A stretch of 35,617 nt of DNA from Flavobacteriales bacterium (GTDB taxonomy: Bacteria > Bacteroidota > Bacteroidia > Flavobacteriales > Flavobacteriaceae), in contig PDQE01000033.1 of NCBI GenBank assembly GCA_002747735.1, positions 1 through 35,617 on the forward strand, written 5' to 3'. Position numbers and translations under genes: made by a program. Within the stretch, counting starts at the first letter, position 1, and every line of letters starts with the position of its first letter. The notes under the pieces are model-generated. The model was not told the DNA's origin, searched no databases, and was given only the letters and a program-made list of their open reading frames with translations. This document shows positions 26,242-35,502 of this stretch, in pieces.

Positions 26242-28007
26242 AATTCTTTATCCATTTTAACAATTACAGCTTTTGCCCGTTCGTATTCTGCTTGCATTTC
26301 TACCTGAGTAGTGGGCGTGTATCTCGCATATTCACAGTGTTTAAAAACTTCCAAAAAGGCATCTGTAGTTTCAGATTTTACTTTTCTGGCAGTTAGCAAT
26401 TCTCTAATGCGTTCTTTGCTAATATCTGTAGTAGTAACATTTAACTTTGCCTTTAAATAATTGTGTAAGGCTTTTTCCAAGGCCTCATAAAAAGCTTCTT
26501 TGTTGCCCAATTGTTTTTTAGCCTCAAAAAGATATTTTTTGGCCATTCTATCTGCTTTACGCCTCTTATTACCTACCACATCTTCATCTCTTTGACGCTT
26601 TTTAAAGCCGATAAACATTCCCAAAGGTATAGCGAGTACAGGTAAGGCCAGCAAGGTATAAAACACGGTAGATTTAAAGAAATCTGTACGATTATCCGGC
26701 AGCGTAAGATTTGCTGTGGTGGCAATATACCTTATGTCTTTTGCATTATCTATAACATCTTGTTTGGCTACAACATTGGTATTGTCTATACCACGTTGTG
26801 GTTTGGCAAATGGGGCATTAATTACAATAGGATTGGTAGTTATGGTTTTATAACTATTGTTTTTTAAACTAAAGTAAGTAAATGACAACGGCGGAATTTT
26901 ATATTTACCGCGATATTGCGGCACCACGGTATATTCATCGTAAACAGAACCCCTAAAGCCACTTAAATAGGTGTTTATCTGCTCTTTGTGCTCGGGATTA
27001 AATTTTTCTAAGCCTTCCGGCGTAACAATTTCCGGAAGGGTTATCAATTTAAGGTTTCCTTTTCCGCTTACTTCCACTTTTATCTGTGCAGATTCGTTTG
27101 CGGCGAGTTCAGTTTTATTAGCAGTAACTTTAAAATCAAAATCACCAACAGCTCCCGTAAAATCTATAGGTTTATTTTTTTCGGGTAAAGGTTTTACATC
27201 TATGGTTCGTTGTCCGGTGCTTATATTGTAATTTATGGTATTGTTAATCATAAATCCTCTTAAATCCCGACGGCCGATAGGTATACCTACACTGAGTTCC
27301 AGTTCCATAGGATTTATAGTTAGTTTTCCGGCTTTTTGTGGGATAAGCACCACTTTTTTCATTACGGCATATTTATGAGGTTTACCCTGAAATGTACCCT
27401 CCTGAGCGTCCCACTGCTTTACTTCTATCTCTTGATTCCAAAACCCGCTAAACGTAGGCGGTTCTATTTCTCTGGTATGGTTTACCCTTACTTTAGTAAC
27501 GTCCACGTAAAGTTTATACACCACAGATATACTTTCCCCCACATAAGGGTTGGTATTAGAAAGTTCTGCCACCAAATGGATGTTTTGCGAAGCGATATAA
27601 TTGGGGTCATTTGGGTCTTTTGGAATTTCTACTGCCTTGGTTACGGTTATTTTTACCGTATTGGTTTTAATAACATTGCCTTCATAAGTAATACTGGCAG
27701 ATGGTATGGTAAAAACCCCTTGTTTTTTAGGCTCAATAGTGTAAGTATAAGACTGTTCAAAAGTTTTTTTACCATTAAAATCAGAAAAACTGGTGCCTTG
27801 CATAGGGCCTGCCAAAACTCTAAAGTTCTTAAAGTCAGGTGGGGTAAAATTGTCTCCGCCCTGTTTATTTATAGTAAACGTAATTCGTAACCGCTCATTT
27901 ACCCCTAACCTATCCTTACTCACCGATGTTTTAAAAGACAGGTCTTGAGCAAGCATAATCTGGTTTAAGCCAATTATAAATAATACTATATTTAGTTTAC
28001 TTAACAT
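26238..28007 (-). CDS. batD: BatD: aerotolerance membrane protein
   Basis: The 589-residue protein begins with a signal peptide (about 1-20). A long periplasmic region of beta-rich repeats follows (SFKTSVSKDRLGVNERLRI; NPYVGESISVVYKLYVD). One transmembrane helix lies near 448-470 (TLLALPVLAIPLGMFIGF), and a cytoplasmic helical tail ends the protein. This is the BatD/oxygen-tolerance architecture. BatD probably joins the von Willebrand A proteins BatA and BatB in an envelope complex. It overlaps batE by four bases and lies 99 bases downstream of batC. Confidence 0.93.
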   Translation of the reverse strand: MLSKLNIVLFIIGLNQIMLAQDLSFKTSVSKDRLGVNERLRITFTINKQGGDNFTPPDFKNFRVLAGPMQGTSFSDFNGKKTFEQSYTYTIEPKKQGVFTIPSASITYEGNVIKTNTVKITVTKAVEIPKDPNDPNYIASQNIHLVAELSNTNPYVGESISVVYKLYVDVTKVRVNHTREIEPPTFSGFWNQEIEVKQWDAQEGTFQGKPHKYAVMKKVVLIPQKAGKLTINPMELELSVGIPIGRRDLRGFMINNTINYNISTGQRTIDVKPLPEKNKPIDFTGAVGDFDFKVTANKTELAANESAQIKVEVSGKGNLKLITLPEIVTPEGLEKFNPEHKEQINTYLSGFRGSVYDEYTVVPQYRGKYKIPPLSFTYFSLKNNSYKTITTNPIVINAPFAKPQRGIDNTNVVAKQDVIDNAKDIRYIATTANLTLPDNRTDFFKSTVFYTLLALPVLAIPLGMFIGFKKRQRDEDVVGNKRRKADRMAKKYLFEAKKQLGNKEAFYEALEKALHNYLKAKLNVTTTDISKERIRELLTARKVKSETTDAFLEVFKHCEYARYTPTTQVEMQAEYERAKAVIVKMDKEL

Positions 28008-28106
28008 GTAATGTTTCTATTCTATTTTAAGGTTCAATGTTTCGGGTTAATACTTGATGAAATCAATTGATTTTTGCAACGCTAAACTCATAACTCCGCA
28101 CAGGAA

Positions 28107-28931
28107 TTACCAGTCTTTCTCCCGTTTTATTTTTTGACCTTTTACTTTTTTCTTATTTACTTTTTGTTGCGTTTTGTTTTCTTCATTGCTCATGGCCTCT
28201 AACAGTTGTTTTACCTGCTGTGGCGATAGCTTGTTTGGCTGAGGCTGCGGTTGCTGCTTATCTTTATTGTCCTCATTATTCTTATCCTTATTCTGGTTTT
28301 TATTATCCTTGTTATCGTTGTCTTTATCGTTTTTGTCTTTGTCTTTATTATCCTTTTCGTCTTTCTTATCTTTCTTATCTTTATTGTCTTTGTTATCTTC
28401 TGTTTTGTCGTTTTGTTTTTTGTCTTTGTTTTTATCGTCTTTGTTATCGTCTTGTTTTTGGCTTTGTTCGTTTTTGAGTAATTTCTTGGCTAAAGCCAGA
28501 TTATACCTTGTCTCATCGTCATTTGGGTTGTTTCTAAGGGCATTTTTATAAGCATCAATAGCTTGGGCATATTGTTTTTGTTTCATATAAGAATTGCCCA
28601 TATTGTGAAAAGACTCAGCTTTGTTTACGCCTTCTTTAGCTATTTTAGAAGCGAGTTCATATTTGGGCAGAGCATCTTTATATCTGTTTTGCTGATAGAT
28701 AGCATTGCCCAGATTATAATTGGCCTTTTCATACCCCGGATTGTTTTCCAATGCCTTTTTGTACTGTACTTCTGCTTCTACAAAATTCTGCTCGTTATAA
28801 AAATCATTACCGTTTCTTATCAGTTCTTTTTCTTCTTGAGAGATTACAGGCTCATCCTGAACTTTGTCCTTTTTTTGAGCAAAAACGGTGGCACTAAACA
28901 GTACAATTATAATAATACTAATGGCTCTCAT
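28107..28931 (-). CDS. batC: BatC: TPR protein with charged low-complexity tail
   Basis: A signal peptide (about 1-18, ending ATVFAQ) is followed by three or more TPR motifs (about 36-150, including YNLGNAIYQQNRYKDALPKY and FHNMGNSYMKQKQYAQAIDA). A strikingly repetitive Lys/Asp/Asn-rich stretch follows (about 152-235). The C-terminus is basic. TPR plus tail is the BatC layout in the aerotolerance operon. The start overlaps the end of batB by 14 bases, so the two are translationally coupled. The low-complexity tract produces long spurious open frames on the opposite strand. Confidence 0.92.
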   Translation of the reverse strand: MRAISIIIIVLFSATVFAQKKDKVQDEPVISQEEKELIRNGNDFYNEQNFVEAEVQYKKALENNPGYEKANYNLGNAIYQQNRYKDALPKYELASKIAKEGVNKAESFHNMGNSYMKQKQYAQAIDAYKNALRNNPNDDETRYNLALAKKLLKNEQSQKQDDNKDDKNKDKKQNDKTEDNKDNKDKKDKKDEKDNKDKDKNDKDNDNKDNKNQNKDKNNEDNKDKQQPQPQPNKLSPQQVKQLLEAMSNEENKTQQKVNKKKVKGQKIKREKDW

Positions 28932-29970
28932 CTATCTCATTTTTTTCATTAAACAAATTCAACTGCTGTATCCATTTGGTCTTTTTATTGTACATTAAGG
29001 TATCTATTACCAGTAAAAATATCGCAATACCGATAAACCACTGAAACTGGTCTTTGAAATCTGAAAACTGTTGGGTTTCAAACTCGGTTTTTTCGGCTTT
29101 TAACAACAAATCATTAATAGTGTCAACGGTTTTTGTGGTATTATTACCATCTAAATAAATGCCATTTCCGTTTTTGGCAATGGTTTGTAATGTGCTATTA
29201 TCTCGCTTCGTAATAACGGTCTCGCCATTTCTGTCTTTTTTGTATGTGTTGTGATTGTTTATTTTTATGGGAATGGGTGCACCCTGTGTTCCGCCCACAC
29301 CTATAGTTATTATTTTAACACCTTGTTTTACCGCATTTTCCGTGACAAAATCAGTGTCTTCCTCGTGGTCTTCGCCATCAGAAACTAAAAATAAATATCG
29401 GTTGGTTTGTTCATTGTCATCAAAATAACTTATCCCCAGTTTTAAAGCTTCATTTATGGCCGTACCTTGCGAAGAAACCATATCAGGAACAGCATTTCTT
29501 AAAAACATGTGAGCCGCAGCCTGATCGGTAGTTATTGGGAGTAACGGATAAGCATTACCGGCATATACGATAATTCCCACTCGATCACTGCCCAATTTTT
29601 CAATGATTTTGGAGATGATCTGCTTCGCTTTTTCCAATCGATTAGGGGCAATATCTTCTGCCAACATACTCTTAGATACATCTAAGGCAAAGACAATATC
29701 CACGCCTTCTCTTTTTACTGTTTCCAGTTTGGTACCTATTTTTGGATTTACCAAAGCAATTATCAATGCTGATAAGCCCAAAGCAACAACTAAAACTTTT
29801 ATAAAAGCCTTAAAATTTGACCGTTCCGGACTTAACCTGTTCAACAACCGTTGATTGCCAAAATGCCGTTGTTTATTTTTTTTCCATATAAAGAGGATTA
29901 AATAACCAAAAAGTAATATTCCTATGGCTATAAAATAGACAAAATATGTTTTTTCTTCTAATTGATACAT
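28918..29970 (-). CDS. batB: BatB: von Willebrand factor A domain membrane protein
   Basis: Two N-terminal transmembrane helices (about 9-29 and 57-75) precede a von Willebrand A domain with the metal-ion site DVSKS (97-101). Later come a conserved Thr region and FLVSDGEDHEEDT. A last helix lies near 310-330 (WFIGIAIFLLVIDTLMY). It is the BatB protein of the aerotolerance block and probably pairs with BatA. Its start is 135 bases from the batA stop, in a gap with no ORF. Confidence 0.93.
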   Translation of the reverse strand: MYQLEEKTYFVYFIAIGILLFGYLILFIWKKNKQRHFGNQRLLNRLSPERSNFKAFIKVLVVALGLSALIIALVNPKIGTKLETVKREGVDIVFALDVSKSMLAEDIAPNRLEKAKQIISKIIEKLGSDRVGIIVYAGNAYPLLPITTDQAAAHMFLRNAVPDMVSSQGTAINEALKLGISYFDDNEQTNRYLFLVSDGEDHEEDTDFVTENAVKQGVKIITIGVGGTQGAPIPIKINNHNTYKKDRNGETVITKRDNSTLQTIAKNGNGIYLDGNNTTKTVDTINDLLLKAEKTEFETQQFSDFKDQFQWFIGIAIFLLVIDTLMYNKKTKWIQQLNLFNEKNEIDESH

Positions 29971-30105
29971 ACTCTACTTCCTGTATTCAGGACTGTTTTG
30001 GGGGTAATTTAATATCTTTTTATACGTATTGGGTTTAAAATTTAGTTAAATTTATCAGTTTAAATTGCCAATCTACCTTTTGTTTAGGCATAATTATAGC
30101 CGTAT

Positions 30106-31110
30106 TTATACAAAACTTCTAAAAACGGTAAATCGCAAAAACATTTCTAATAAAATAAGTAGCCCGCCAAAAATTAACAAAGGCCTGTATTGCTCTTTAT
30201 AATTGTAATATTTAAACTCTTCTATCTCTGTTTTTTCCATTTTATTTATTTCATCATAAATAGACGCCAGTTTTTCGTTATCCGTTGCCCTAAAATAAGC
30301 TCCATCAGTTTGATCTGCTATGTATTTTAAGAGTTCTTCATCTATTTCTACCGGTTGCATTTTAAAAATCAACTGGCCGTTCAAATCTCTTGCTACGGGA
30401 AACTGAGCCCTTCCATTGGTGCCAATACCAATAGTGTAAACAGTAATGTTTAATTCTTTAGCCAGTTCGGTAGCCGTTCTGGGGTCTATAAAACCGGTAT
30501 TATTTACCCCATCGGTTAATAAAATAATAACCTTGCTCTCTGATTTACTCTCCTTTAGCCTGTTTACAGCAGAACCTAAGCCCATGCCTATGGCCGTGCC
30601 ATCGTCTATATCACCCCAGGTCAATTGTTTTATAGCGTTTATTACCACTCGTTTGTCACTGGTAATCGGTGTTTGCGTATAGCTTTCTCCGGCATAGACT
30701 ACAATTCCTATTCTATCATTTGGCCGTTGGTTTACAAAGTTAACAGCCACATCTTTTAGAGCTTCTAACCGGTTTGGTTTTAAATCCTTAGCCAACATAC
30801 TCGCCGAAACATCTATTGCCATAACAATGTCTATTCCGGATGTAGTCTTGGTGCGTTTGCTCACCGCCACATCTCTGGGACGTGCCATAGCAATAATAAT
30901 AACCGTTAATGCCAAAAGCCGCAACAGATACAACAGCGGTTTTAGTTTGGCAAAAACAGAGTTGTTTTTAAAAGCCTTTGTGCCGGAAATGGTAAAAGTG
31001 GCACTGTCTTTTTTATAAGAATAGAAATACCACATGGCCAGTAGCGGTATAAGTAGCAACAGCCATAAAAATTCCGGATTAACCAACTCTAAATTATTCC
31101 ACAGCTTCAT
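30106..31110 (-). CDS. batA: BatA: von Willebrand factor A domain membrane protein
   Basis: The 334 residues have the same plan as BatB: helices at about 14-30 and 58-77, a metal-ion site DVSAS (100-104), ILLTDGVNNTG, and a C-terminal helix (about 308-328). The order MoxR, DUF58, membrane protein, BatA, BatB is conserved in Bacteroidota. The gene overlaps the preceding gene by 17 bases. Confidence 0.93.
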   Translation of the reverse strand: MKLWNNLELVNPEFLWLLLLIPLLAMWYFYSYKKDSATFTISGTKAFKNNSVFAKLKPLLYLLRLLALTVIIIAMARPRDVAVSKRTKTTSGIDIVMAIDVSASMLAKDLKPNRLEALKDVAVNFVNQRPNDRIGIVVYAGESYTQTPITSDKRVVINAIKQLTWGDIDDGTAIGMGLGSAVNRLKESKSESKVIILLTDGVNNTGFIDPRTATELAKELNITVYTIGIGTNGRAQFPVARDLNGQLIFKMQPVEIDEELLKYIADQTDGAYFRATDNEKLASIYDEINKMEKTEIEEFKYYNYKEQYRPLLIFGGLLILLEMFLRFTVFRSFV

Positions 31111-32032
31111 GTTCTTCTACTTTTTTGGGTTGTAATTCATCTAAAATTTCTCCGGTGTATTTTCGGTGAATTTCTATTTCATTGGCTAATGGTACGTATT
31201 TAGCAAACTTTACCAGATCAGCTTCGTTGAGTAATTTTCTCAATTTTAAAATGGTTTCCTCGGGAATATCCAGAATACTGCTGGATAAATTAAAATCTTG
31301 TAATGTAGTCAACAATTCATTACTGGTGGACTCCATCGCCGGAATATGGAGTTCTCTTTCAATATAATTTCGCAATATATCCGTAAGTTCAAAATAATAT
31401 CGTTTAATCTTATTCTGCTGCCAAAGCTGTTTTTTATCTAATGCTTGCAATTGCTGCAAAGCCAATTCATACGGCGGAATAGTTGCCAGTTTTTCTTCAG
31501 GTGTTTTTTTCTTTCTAAATACAAAATATAAAATAACCACCAGCAGTAGTAATATTACTGCTAGCAACCACCAGAGATATTGCTTAAAATCATCAAAAGT
31601 GTAAGGTTCTTTTTGAATGGCTTTTATGGGAAACATTTTTTGCTTAGTGGTATCTACTGCCACCGTAGCCACATCTATTTTTATAGGTTTTGTGGTGTAT
31701 TCCTGACTCCAGACATATATCTGTTGTGCCGGAATCTCATAACTGCCACTGTCAAAACTAGTAAGTACATATTTTTTTACCAATTTGTCTTTTAAAGTGT
31801 CTATCGGATTGTCTTTTACAATTTCAATCTTGCTAAGGCTGTCTAGTTGTAACGGCAGTAAATCTATGCCTACTTTGGCATTCTTAATGACGATTTGGTA
31901 GTTTATCTGTTCGCCAATTCTTATTTTTGCAGTGTCCACAGCAGCCTGTATTTCAGGAATTTGAGGCGTGTTTTGTGCGTATCCAAACCCTGCGACAAAC
32001 AGTAACAAAATATGTAACAAACGTATATTCAT
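31094..32032 (-). CDS. Bat-operon membrane protein, BatD-like N-terminus
   Basis: A signal peptide (about 1-19, ending GYAQ) leads a periplasmic region of about 120 residues rich in beta strands (AAVDTAKIRIGEQINYQIVI). A transmembrane helix lies at about 148-168 (LWWLLAVILLLLVVILYFVF). A cytoplasmic helical part follows (about 185-312, including YFELTDILRNYIEREL). This resembles a shortened BatD and sits in the usual slot between DUF58 and batA. I do not know an agreed name. Its start shares one base with the DUF58 stop (TAATG). Confidence 0.85.
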   Translation of the reverse strand: MNIRLLHILLLFVAGFGYAQNTPQIPEIQAAVDTAKIRIGEQINYQIVIKNAKVGIDLLPLQLDSLSKIEIVKDNPIDTLKDKLVKKYVLTSFDSGSYEIPAQQIYVWSQEYTTKPIKIDVATVAVDTTKQKMFPIKAIQKEPYTFDDFKQYLWWLLAVILLLLVVILYFVFRKKKTPEEKLATIPPYELALQQLQALDKKQLWQQNKIKRYYFELTDILRNYIERELHIPAMESTSNELLTTLQDFNLSSSILDIPEETILKLRKLLNEADLVKFAKYVPLANEIEIHRKYTGEILDELQPKKVEEHEAVE

Positions 32033-32901
32033 TAAGTACCCCGCTGTTTAAAATAGGTCAATAAATTTTTTACGTAACTTTCATCCAATTGCATATTTAT
32101 AGTACCGGAACCGCTTTTGGAAAAAGTGTTTTTAAAATAGTCTGTTTGTTTTAAATAGTTTGTTTTGAATTGTGTTTTAACTTTTTTGGAATTGGTATTT
32201 ACCATTACCACTTCTCCTGTTTCAGCATCTAAAAATGGCACTACACCCAAAGAGGGCAATTCTTTTTCCATTTTGTCATAAATTCTAATACCGGTAACGT
32301 CGTGTTTTTTACCTACTATTTTTAAAGCCTTATTATAATTTGCATCCATAAAATCCGAAAGGATAAACACAATGGCTTTTTTCTTTATTAGATTAGACAA
32401 AAACCGAAGAGCCTGAGTAATATTGGTTTTTTTACTTTTTGGAGTAAATTCAATAAGTTCCCTGATTATTCGCAACACGTGGGTTTTTCCTTTTTTTGGT
32501 GGGATAAACAGTTCTATCTCATCAGAAAAGAGCATTAGGCCCACCTTATCGTTATTTTGTATGGCCGAAAAAGCTAAAGTGGCACTTATTTCCGTAATTG
32601 TTTCTCTTTTAAATTGTTGGGTAGTACCAAAATACTCCGAGCCACTTACATCTACCATCAGCATCATGGTAAGTTCGCGTTCTTCTTCAAAAACTTTTAC
32701 AAAAGGCTCATTATATCGGGCGGTTACGTTCCAGTCTATAGAGCGTACATCATCACCAAACTGATATTGCCTAACCTCAGAAAAAGTCATACCCCGCCCC
32801 TTAAAAGAGCTGTGATATTCACCGGAAAAAATGTGATTAGACAGCCTTTTGGTCTTTATTTCAATCTTCCTTACTTTTTTTAGTATTTCTTTGGTATCCA
32901 C
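32032..32901 (-). CDS. DUF58 domain protein, von Willebrand A-like
   Basis: The 289-residue soluble protein opens KVRKIEIKTKRL and carries the DUF58 core GRGMTFSEVRQYQFGDDVR (residues 36-54), followed by DWNVTARYNEPFVK. A von Willebrand-like fold has the metal site DVSGS (84-88). DUF58 proteins occur next to MoxR AAA+ ATPases and are thought to be their substrate or partner. It follows moxR by 115 bases, a gap filled with degenerate short repeats. Confidence 0.93.
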   Translation of the reverse strand: MDTKEILKKVRKIEIKTKRLSNHIFSGEYHSSFKGRGMTFSEVRQYQFGDDVRSIDWNVTARYNEPFVKVFEEERELTMMLMVDVSGSEYFGTTQQFKRETITEISATLAFSAIQNNDKVGLMLFSDEIELFIPPKKGKTHVLRIIRELIEFTPKSKKTNITQALRFLSNLIKKKAIVFILSDFMDANYNKALKIVGKKHDVTGIRIYDKMEKELPSLGVVPFLDAETGEVVMVNTNSKKVKTQFKTNYLKQTDYFKNTFSKSGSGTINMQLDESYVKNLLTYFKQRGT

Positions 32902-33005
32902 TTTTCAGTCTTCAGCCTTTGGTTTTTCAGTTTTTATTTAGTCTTTAGTCCTCAGTTGAATATTGCATAAAAAACTATTCTACTGTTCACTAATTACTAC
33001 CAACT
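32902..33005. repeat. Degenerate short direct repeats between moxR and the DUF58 gene
   Basis: The gap holds several near copies of CAGTCTT(C/T)AG-like units (TTTTCAGTCTTCAGC, TTTTTCAGTTTTT, TTAGTCTTTAGTCCTCAG) in 32902-32955. A second set of ACTA/CACTAATTACTA-like units follows in 32970-33003. Such low-complexity spacers are a familiar feature of flavobacterial chromosomes. No gene is present. Confidence 0.5.
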
Positions 33006-33016
33006 ACAAAACCTTG

Positions 33017-34021
33017 CTATGGTACTTCTATTTCGTTAACTATTTTATTGATAATGTCCACCGAGGTAGTATTTTCGGCTTCGGCTTCGTAGGTAACGCC
33101 AATACGGTGTCTTAGCACGTCGTGTACCACGGCTCTAACGTCTTCGGGGATTACATAGCCTCTTCTTTTTATAAAAGCGTAACATTTTGCGGCCAATGCC
33201 AGGTTGATGCTTCCTCTGGGTGATGCTCCAAAACCAATGAGTGGTTTTAAGTCCGGTAAGCGGTACTCTTCCGGATTTCGAGTGGCAAAAATGATATCGA
33301 GAATATATTTTTCTATTTTCTCATCCATATAAACTTCCCGGACAGCGTTTCTTGCATTTAAAATCTCCTTTAGACTCACAACCGCATTCACTTTATCAAA
33401 ACCGCCTTTCAAATTATTTCGCATAATGAGTTGTTCCTCTGCTATTTTGGGATAGTTGATTACTGTTTTGAGCATAAACCTGTCCACCTGAGCTTCGGGT
33501 AGAGGGTAAGTACCTTCTTGCTCTATGGGGTTTTGTGTAGCCATTACTAAAAATGGTTTGGGCAGTTTAAAAGATGTATCGCCAATGGTAACCTGATATT
33601 CCTGCATGGCTTCCAACAATGCCGATTGCACTTTAGCCGGAGCCCGGTTAATCTCGTCTGCCAGAACAAAATTGGCAAAAACAGGTCCTTTTTTAATTGA
33701 AAAATCATTTTCCTTAATGTTATAAATCATTGTGCCGATAACATCAGCAGGCAATAAATCCGGAGTAAACTGAATTCGGCTAAAGGTGCCTTTTACAGCT
33801 TTTGAAAGCGTATTTATAGCAAGGGTTTTTGCCAGTCCGGGTACACCTTCCAATAAAATATGCCCATTGCCCAAAAGGCCTATGAGCAAACGTTCTACCA
33901 TTTGTTTTTGGCCAACAATGACCTTGTTCATTTCCAATGTGAGCAAGTTGACAAAAGCACTTTCTTTTTCTATTTTCTCATTAATAGCTCTAATGTCAAC
34001 CGTTGGGTTTATGTCTTCCAT
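33017..34021 (-). CDS. MoxR family AAA+ ATPase
   Basis: The 334-residue protein is an AAA_3-type ATPase. Walker A is EGVPGLAKT (58-66) and Walker B is VLADEINRAP (119-128), followed by the sensor segment MATQNPIEQEGTYPLPEAQVDRF and the C-terminal lid with ASPRGS. MoxR proteins act as chaperones that assemble or activate von Willebrand A partners, here probably DUF58 and BatA/B. It is first in the minus-strand block and is preceded by a promoter box at 34055-34062. Confidence 0.94.
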   Translation of the reverse strand: MEDINPTVDIRAINEKIEKESAFVNLLTLEMNKVIVGQKQMVERLLIGLLGNGHILLEGVPGLAKTLAINTLSKAVKGTFSRIQFTPDLLPADVIGTMIYNIKENDFSIKKGPVFANFVLADEINRAPAKVQSALLEAMQEYQVTIGDTSFKLPKPFLVMATQNPIEQEGTYPLPEAQVDRFMLKTVINYPKIAEEQLIMRNNLKGGFDKVNAVVSLKEILNARNAVREVYMDEKIEKYILDIIFATRNPEEYRLPDLKPLIGFGASPRGSINLALAAKCYAFIKRRGYVIPEDVRAVVHDVLRHRIGVTYEAEAENTTSVDIINKIVNEIEVP

Positions 34022-34054
34022 ACGATAAGTAAAATGTTAAAATTTATGGGATAG

Positions 34055-34062
34055 CAAACTTA
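34055..34062 (-). promoter_or_regulatory. Possible promoter of the moxR-bat block, -7 box
   Basis: On the minus strand TAagTTTG (34062-34055) followed by C matches TAnnTTTG, 34 bases upstream of the moxR ATG. No TTG lies at the expected -33 distance. Confidence 0.45.
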
Positions 34063-34176
34063 GTGCTAAGCATGCTGTGTTGTTGTTAAAATTTGGTTAA
34101 AATAGGAACTTCATTGGCCTTTTATGCCTTTTTTAATAGTAAATGTTAAAGTATTGATAAGAAATATTTAGTGGAT

Positions 34177-34995
34177 TTAATACTGTTCTTGGTCATTGGG
34201 AAAATCACCGCTTTTTACGTCTTTGATATAATGCTCAAAAGCTTTGAACATAGTTTTATACAAATCTGTGTACCTGCGTAAAAATCGGGGGCTAAAATCA
34301 TGATTCATACCCAGCATATCATGCGTTACCAATACCTGCCCATCCACGCCGTTTCCGGCACCTATACCAATTACAGGAATACTGATGTTCTCGGCCACTG
34401 CTTTAGCCAAAACCGCAGGAACTTTTTCCAAAACTAAGCCAAAACAGCCCAATTCTTCCAATAATTTAGCATCTTCTTTTAGTTTTTCCGCCTCTTCCTC
34501 TTCTTTTGCCCTTACCGTATAGGAGCCAAACTTATAGATAGACTGCGGTGTTAAACCCAAATGCCCCATTACGGGAATGCCTGCAGATAAAATTCTGGTT
34601 ACAGATTCAGAAATTTCCCGACCCCCCTCCATCTTTACCGCATGGGCTCCGGATTCTTTCATAATCTTAATAGCTGATTCCAAAGCACTTCTGGAATTGC
34701 CCTGATAACTGCCAAACGGCAGGTCAACAACCACCAAACATCGCTCTATAGCCCTTATTACAGAAGAAGCATGATAAATCATTTGGTCTAAGGTAATGGG
34801 CAAAGTAGTTTCATGGCCGGCCATTACATTAGAGGCGGAGTCACCCACTAATATAATATCTATACCTGCATTATCTATAATTTTTGCCATGGTGTAATCA
34901 TAAGCGGTAAGCATGGCAATTTTTTGTTTGTTGCGTTTCATTTCTACCAATGATTTGGTAGTAACACGTTTGTATTCTTTTTTTGCTTTGGACAT
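34177..34995 (-). CDS. panB: 3-methyl-2-oxobutanoate hydroxymethyltransferase
   Basis: PanB adds a hydroxymethyl group from methylene-tetrahydrofolate to ketoisovalerate, the first step to pantothenate. The 272 residues show the barrel motifs [24 protein letters not shown] (metal ligand Asp52 in GDS), VVDLPFGSY with the second Asp, [17 protein letters not shown] and [15 protein letters not shown]. The length is typical. No other pantothenate genes are nearby, and 155 bases separate it from moxR. I see no strong promoter. Confidence 0.95.
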   Translation of the reverse strand: MSKAKKEYKRVTTKSLVEMKRNKQKIAMLTAYDYTMAKIIDNAGIDIILVGDSASNVMAGHETTLPITLDQMIYHASSVIRAIERCLVVVDLPFGSYQGNSRSALESAIKIMKESGAHAVKMEGGREISESVTRILSAGIPVMGHLGLTPQSIYKFGSYTVRAKEEEEAEKLKEDAKLLEELGCFGLVLEKVPAVLAKAVAENISIPVIGIGAGNGVDGQVLVTHDMLGMNHDFSPRFLRRYTDLYKTMFKAFEHYIKDVKSGDFPNDQEQY

Positions 34996-35070
34996 GGGTT
35001 TCTGTTTAATTTTAGTAAGCTAAAGTATTGAAATGTTAATTAGTTGGTTTCAAAAATAGGGAAAAGAAAA

Positions 35071-35096
35071 GATTTAAGATTTCAAATTTCAAATTT
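35071..35096. repeat. AT-rich degenerate short direct repeats
   Basis: GATTTAAGATTTCAAATTTCAAATTT is built from near-identical units of 7-8 bases (ATTTCAA-like). The DNA from 34996 to 35142 otherwise shows nothing I can name. Confidence 0.4.
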
Positions 35097-35142
35097 TTAT
35101 TTGTTATCTATAAACTCATCCAAAACTACCGCCTTATTTAAA

Positions 35143-35369
35143 AACCTGAATTCGGTTAATCTTGTTTTCACAGAACATATAGAATACTTTAGATTTGTAC
35201 TTAAAAGCATGAAGAAATATCAAGATATTTCAAAGGTTTTTAAGTACAAAGATGAGGTGTTATATACGTTTCTTGTTAAGACTTTCTTCTTTTTGCCATA
35301 AATTATTTTATAAAATTTCTAATCAAAAATAAAGAAAGCTGTGGTCACAATATTAATCGAACTCAGGTT
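35143..35369. repeat. MITE-like element with 31-bp inverted termini and nested hairpin
   Basis: AACCTGAATTCGGTTAATC... at 35143-35173 is matched by the reverse complement of 35339-35369 at 25 of 31 positions. Inside, TTTGTACTTAAAA (35194-35206) is the perfect inverse of 35238-35250, and GAAATATC/GATATTTC (35214-35221, 35224-35231) is nested within it. The only open frame across it (35044-35301) begins in unrelated AT-rich DNA outside the element and looks spurious. A non-autonomous transposon remnant is the likeliest reading. With the repeats at 35071-35096 it explains most of the 507-base gap after panB. Confidence 0.6.
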
Positions 35370-35447
35370 AAAACTTAATTTTATTTTCCGGATAAAGTTT
35401 GTATTCGGTTAAGCTATATTTTAAGGCAGAGGTGTATTAAATTGTAT

Positions 35448-35455
35448 TATATTTG
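35448..35455 (+). promoter_or_regulatory. Probable promoter of the last gene, -7 box
   Basis: TAtaTTTG followed by C matches TAnnTTTG and lies 47 bases before the ATG at 35503. No clear -33 TTG is visible. Confidence 0.5.
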
Positions 35456-35502
35456 CTACCTGATTTTATCATTATCAGACATTATTTTTAAAACTCTTCA
35501 GC

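Noticed and set aside
28220..28551. Several long plus-strand frames rich in Leu, Phe and Ser
   Set aside because: They are the antisense of the Lys/Asp/Asn-rich tract of BatC.
25003..34021. The MoxR-DUF58-BatABCDE block as a new defence system
   Set aside because: The order and domains match the known aerotolerance operon of Bacteroidota.
35044..35301. An 85-codon plus-strand open frame after panB
   Set aside because: It begins in AT-rich repeat DNA outside the inverted-repeat element, has low complexity, and its middle is a nested palindrome. No recognisable domain.
34996..35502. Possible tRNA or small RNA gene in the longest gap
   Set aside because: No cloverleaf-like pattern or T-loop sequence was found. 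The gap is explained by repeats.
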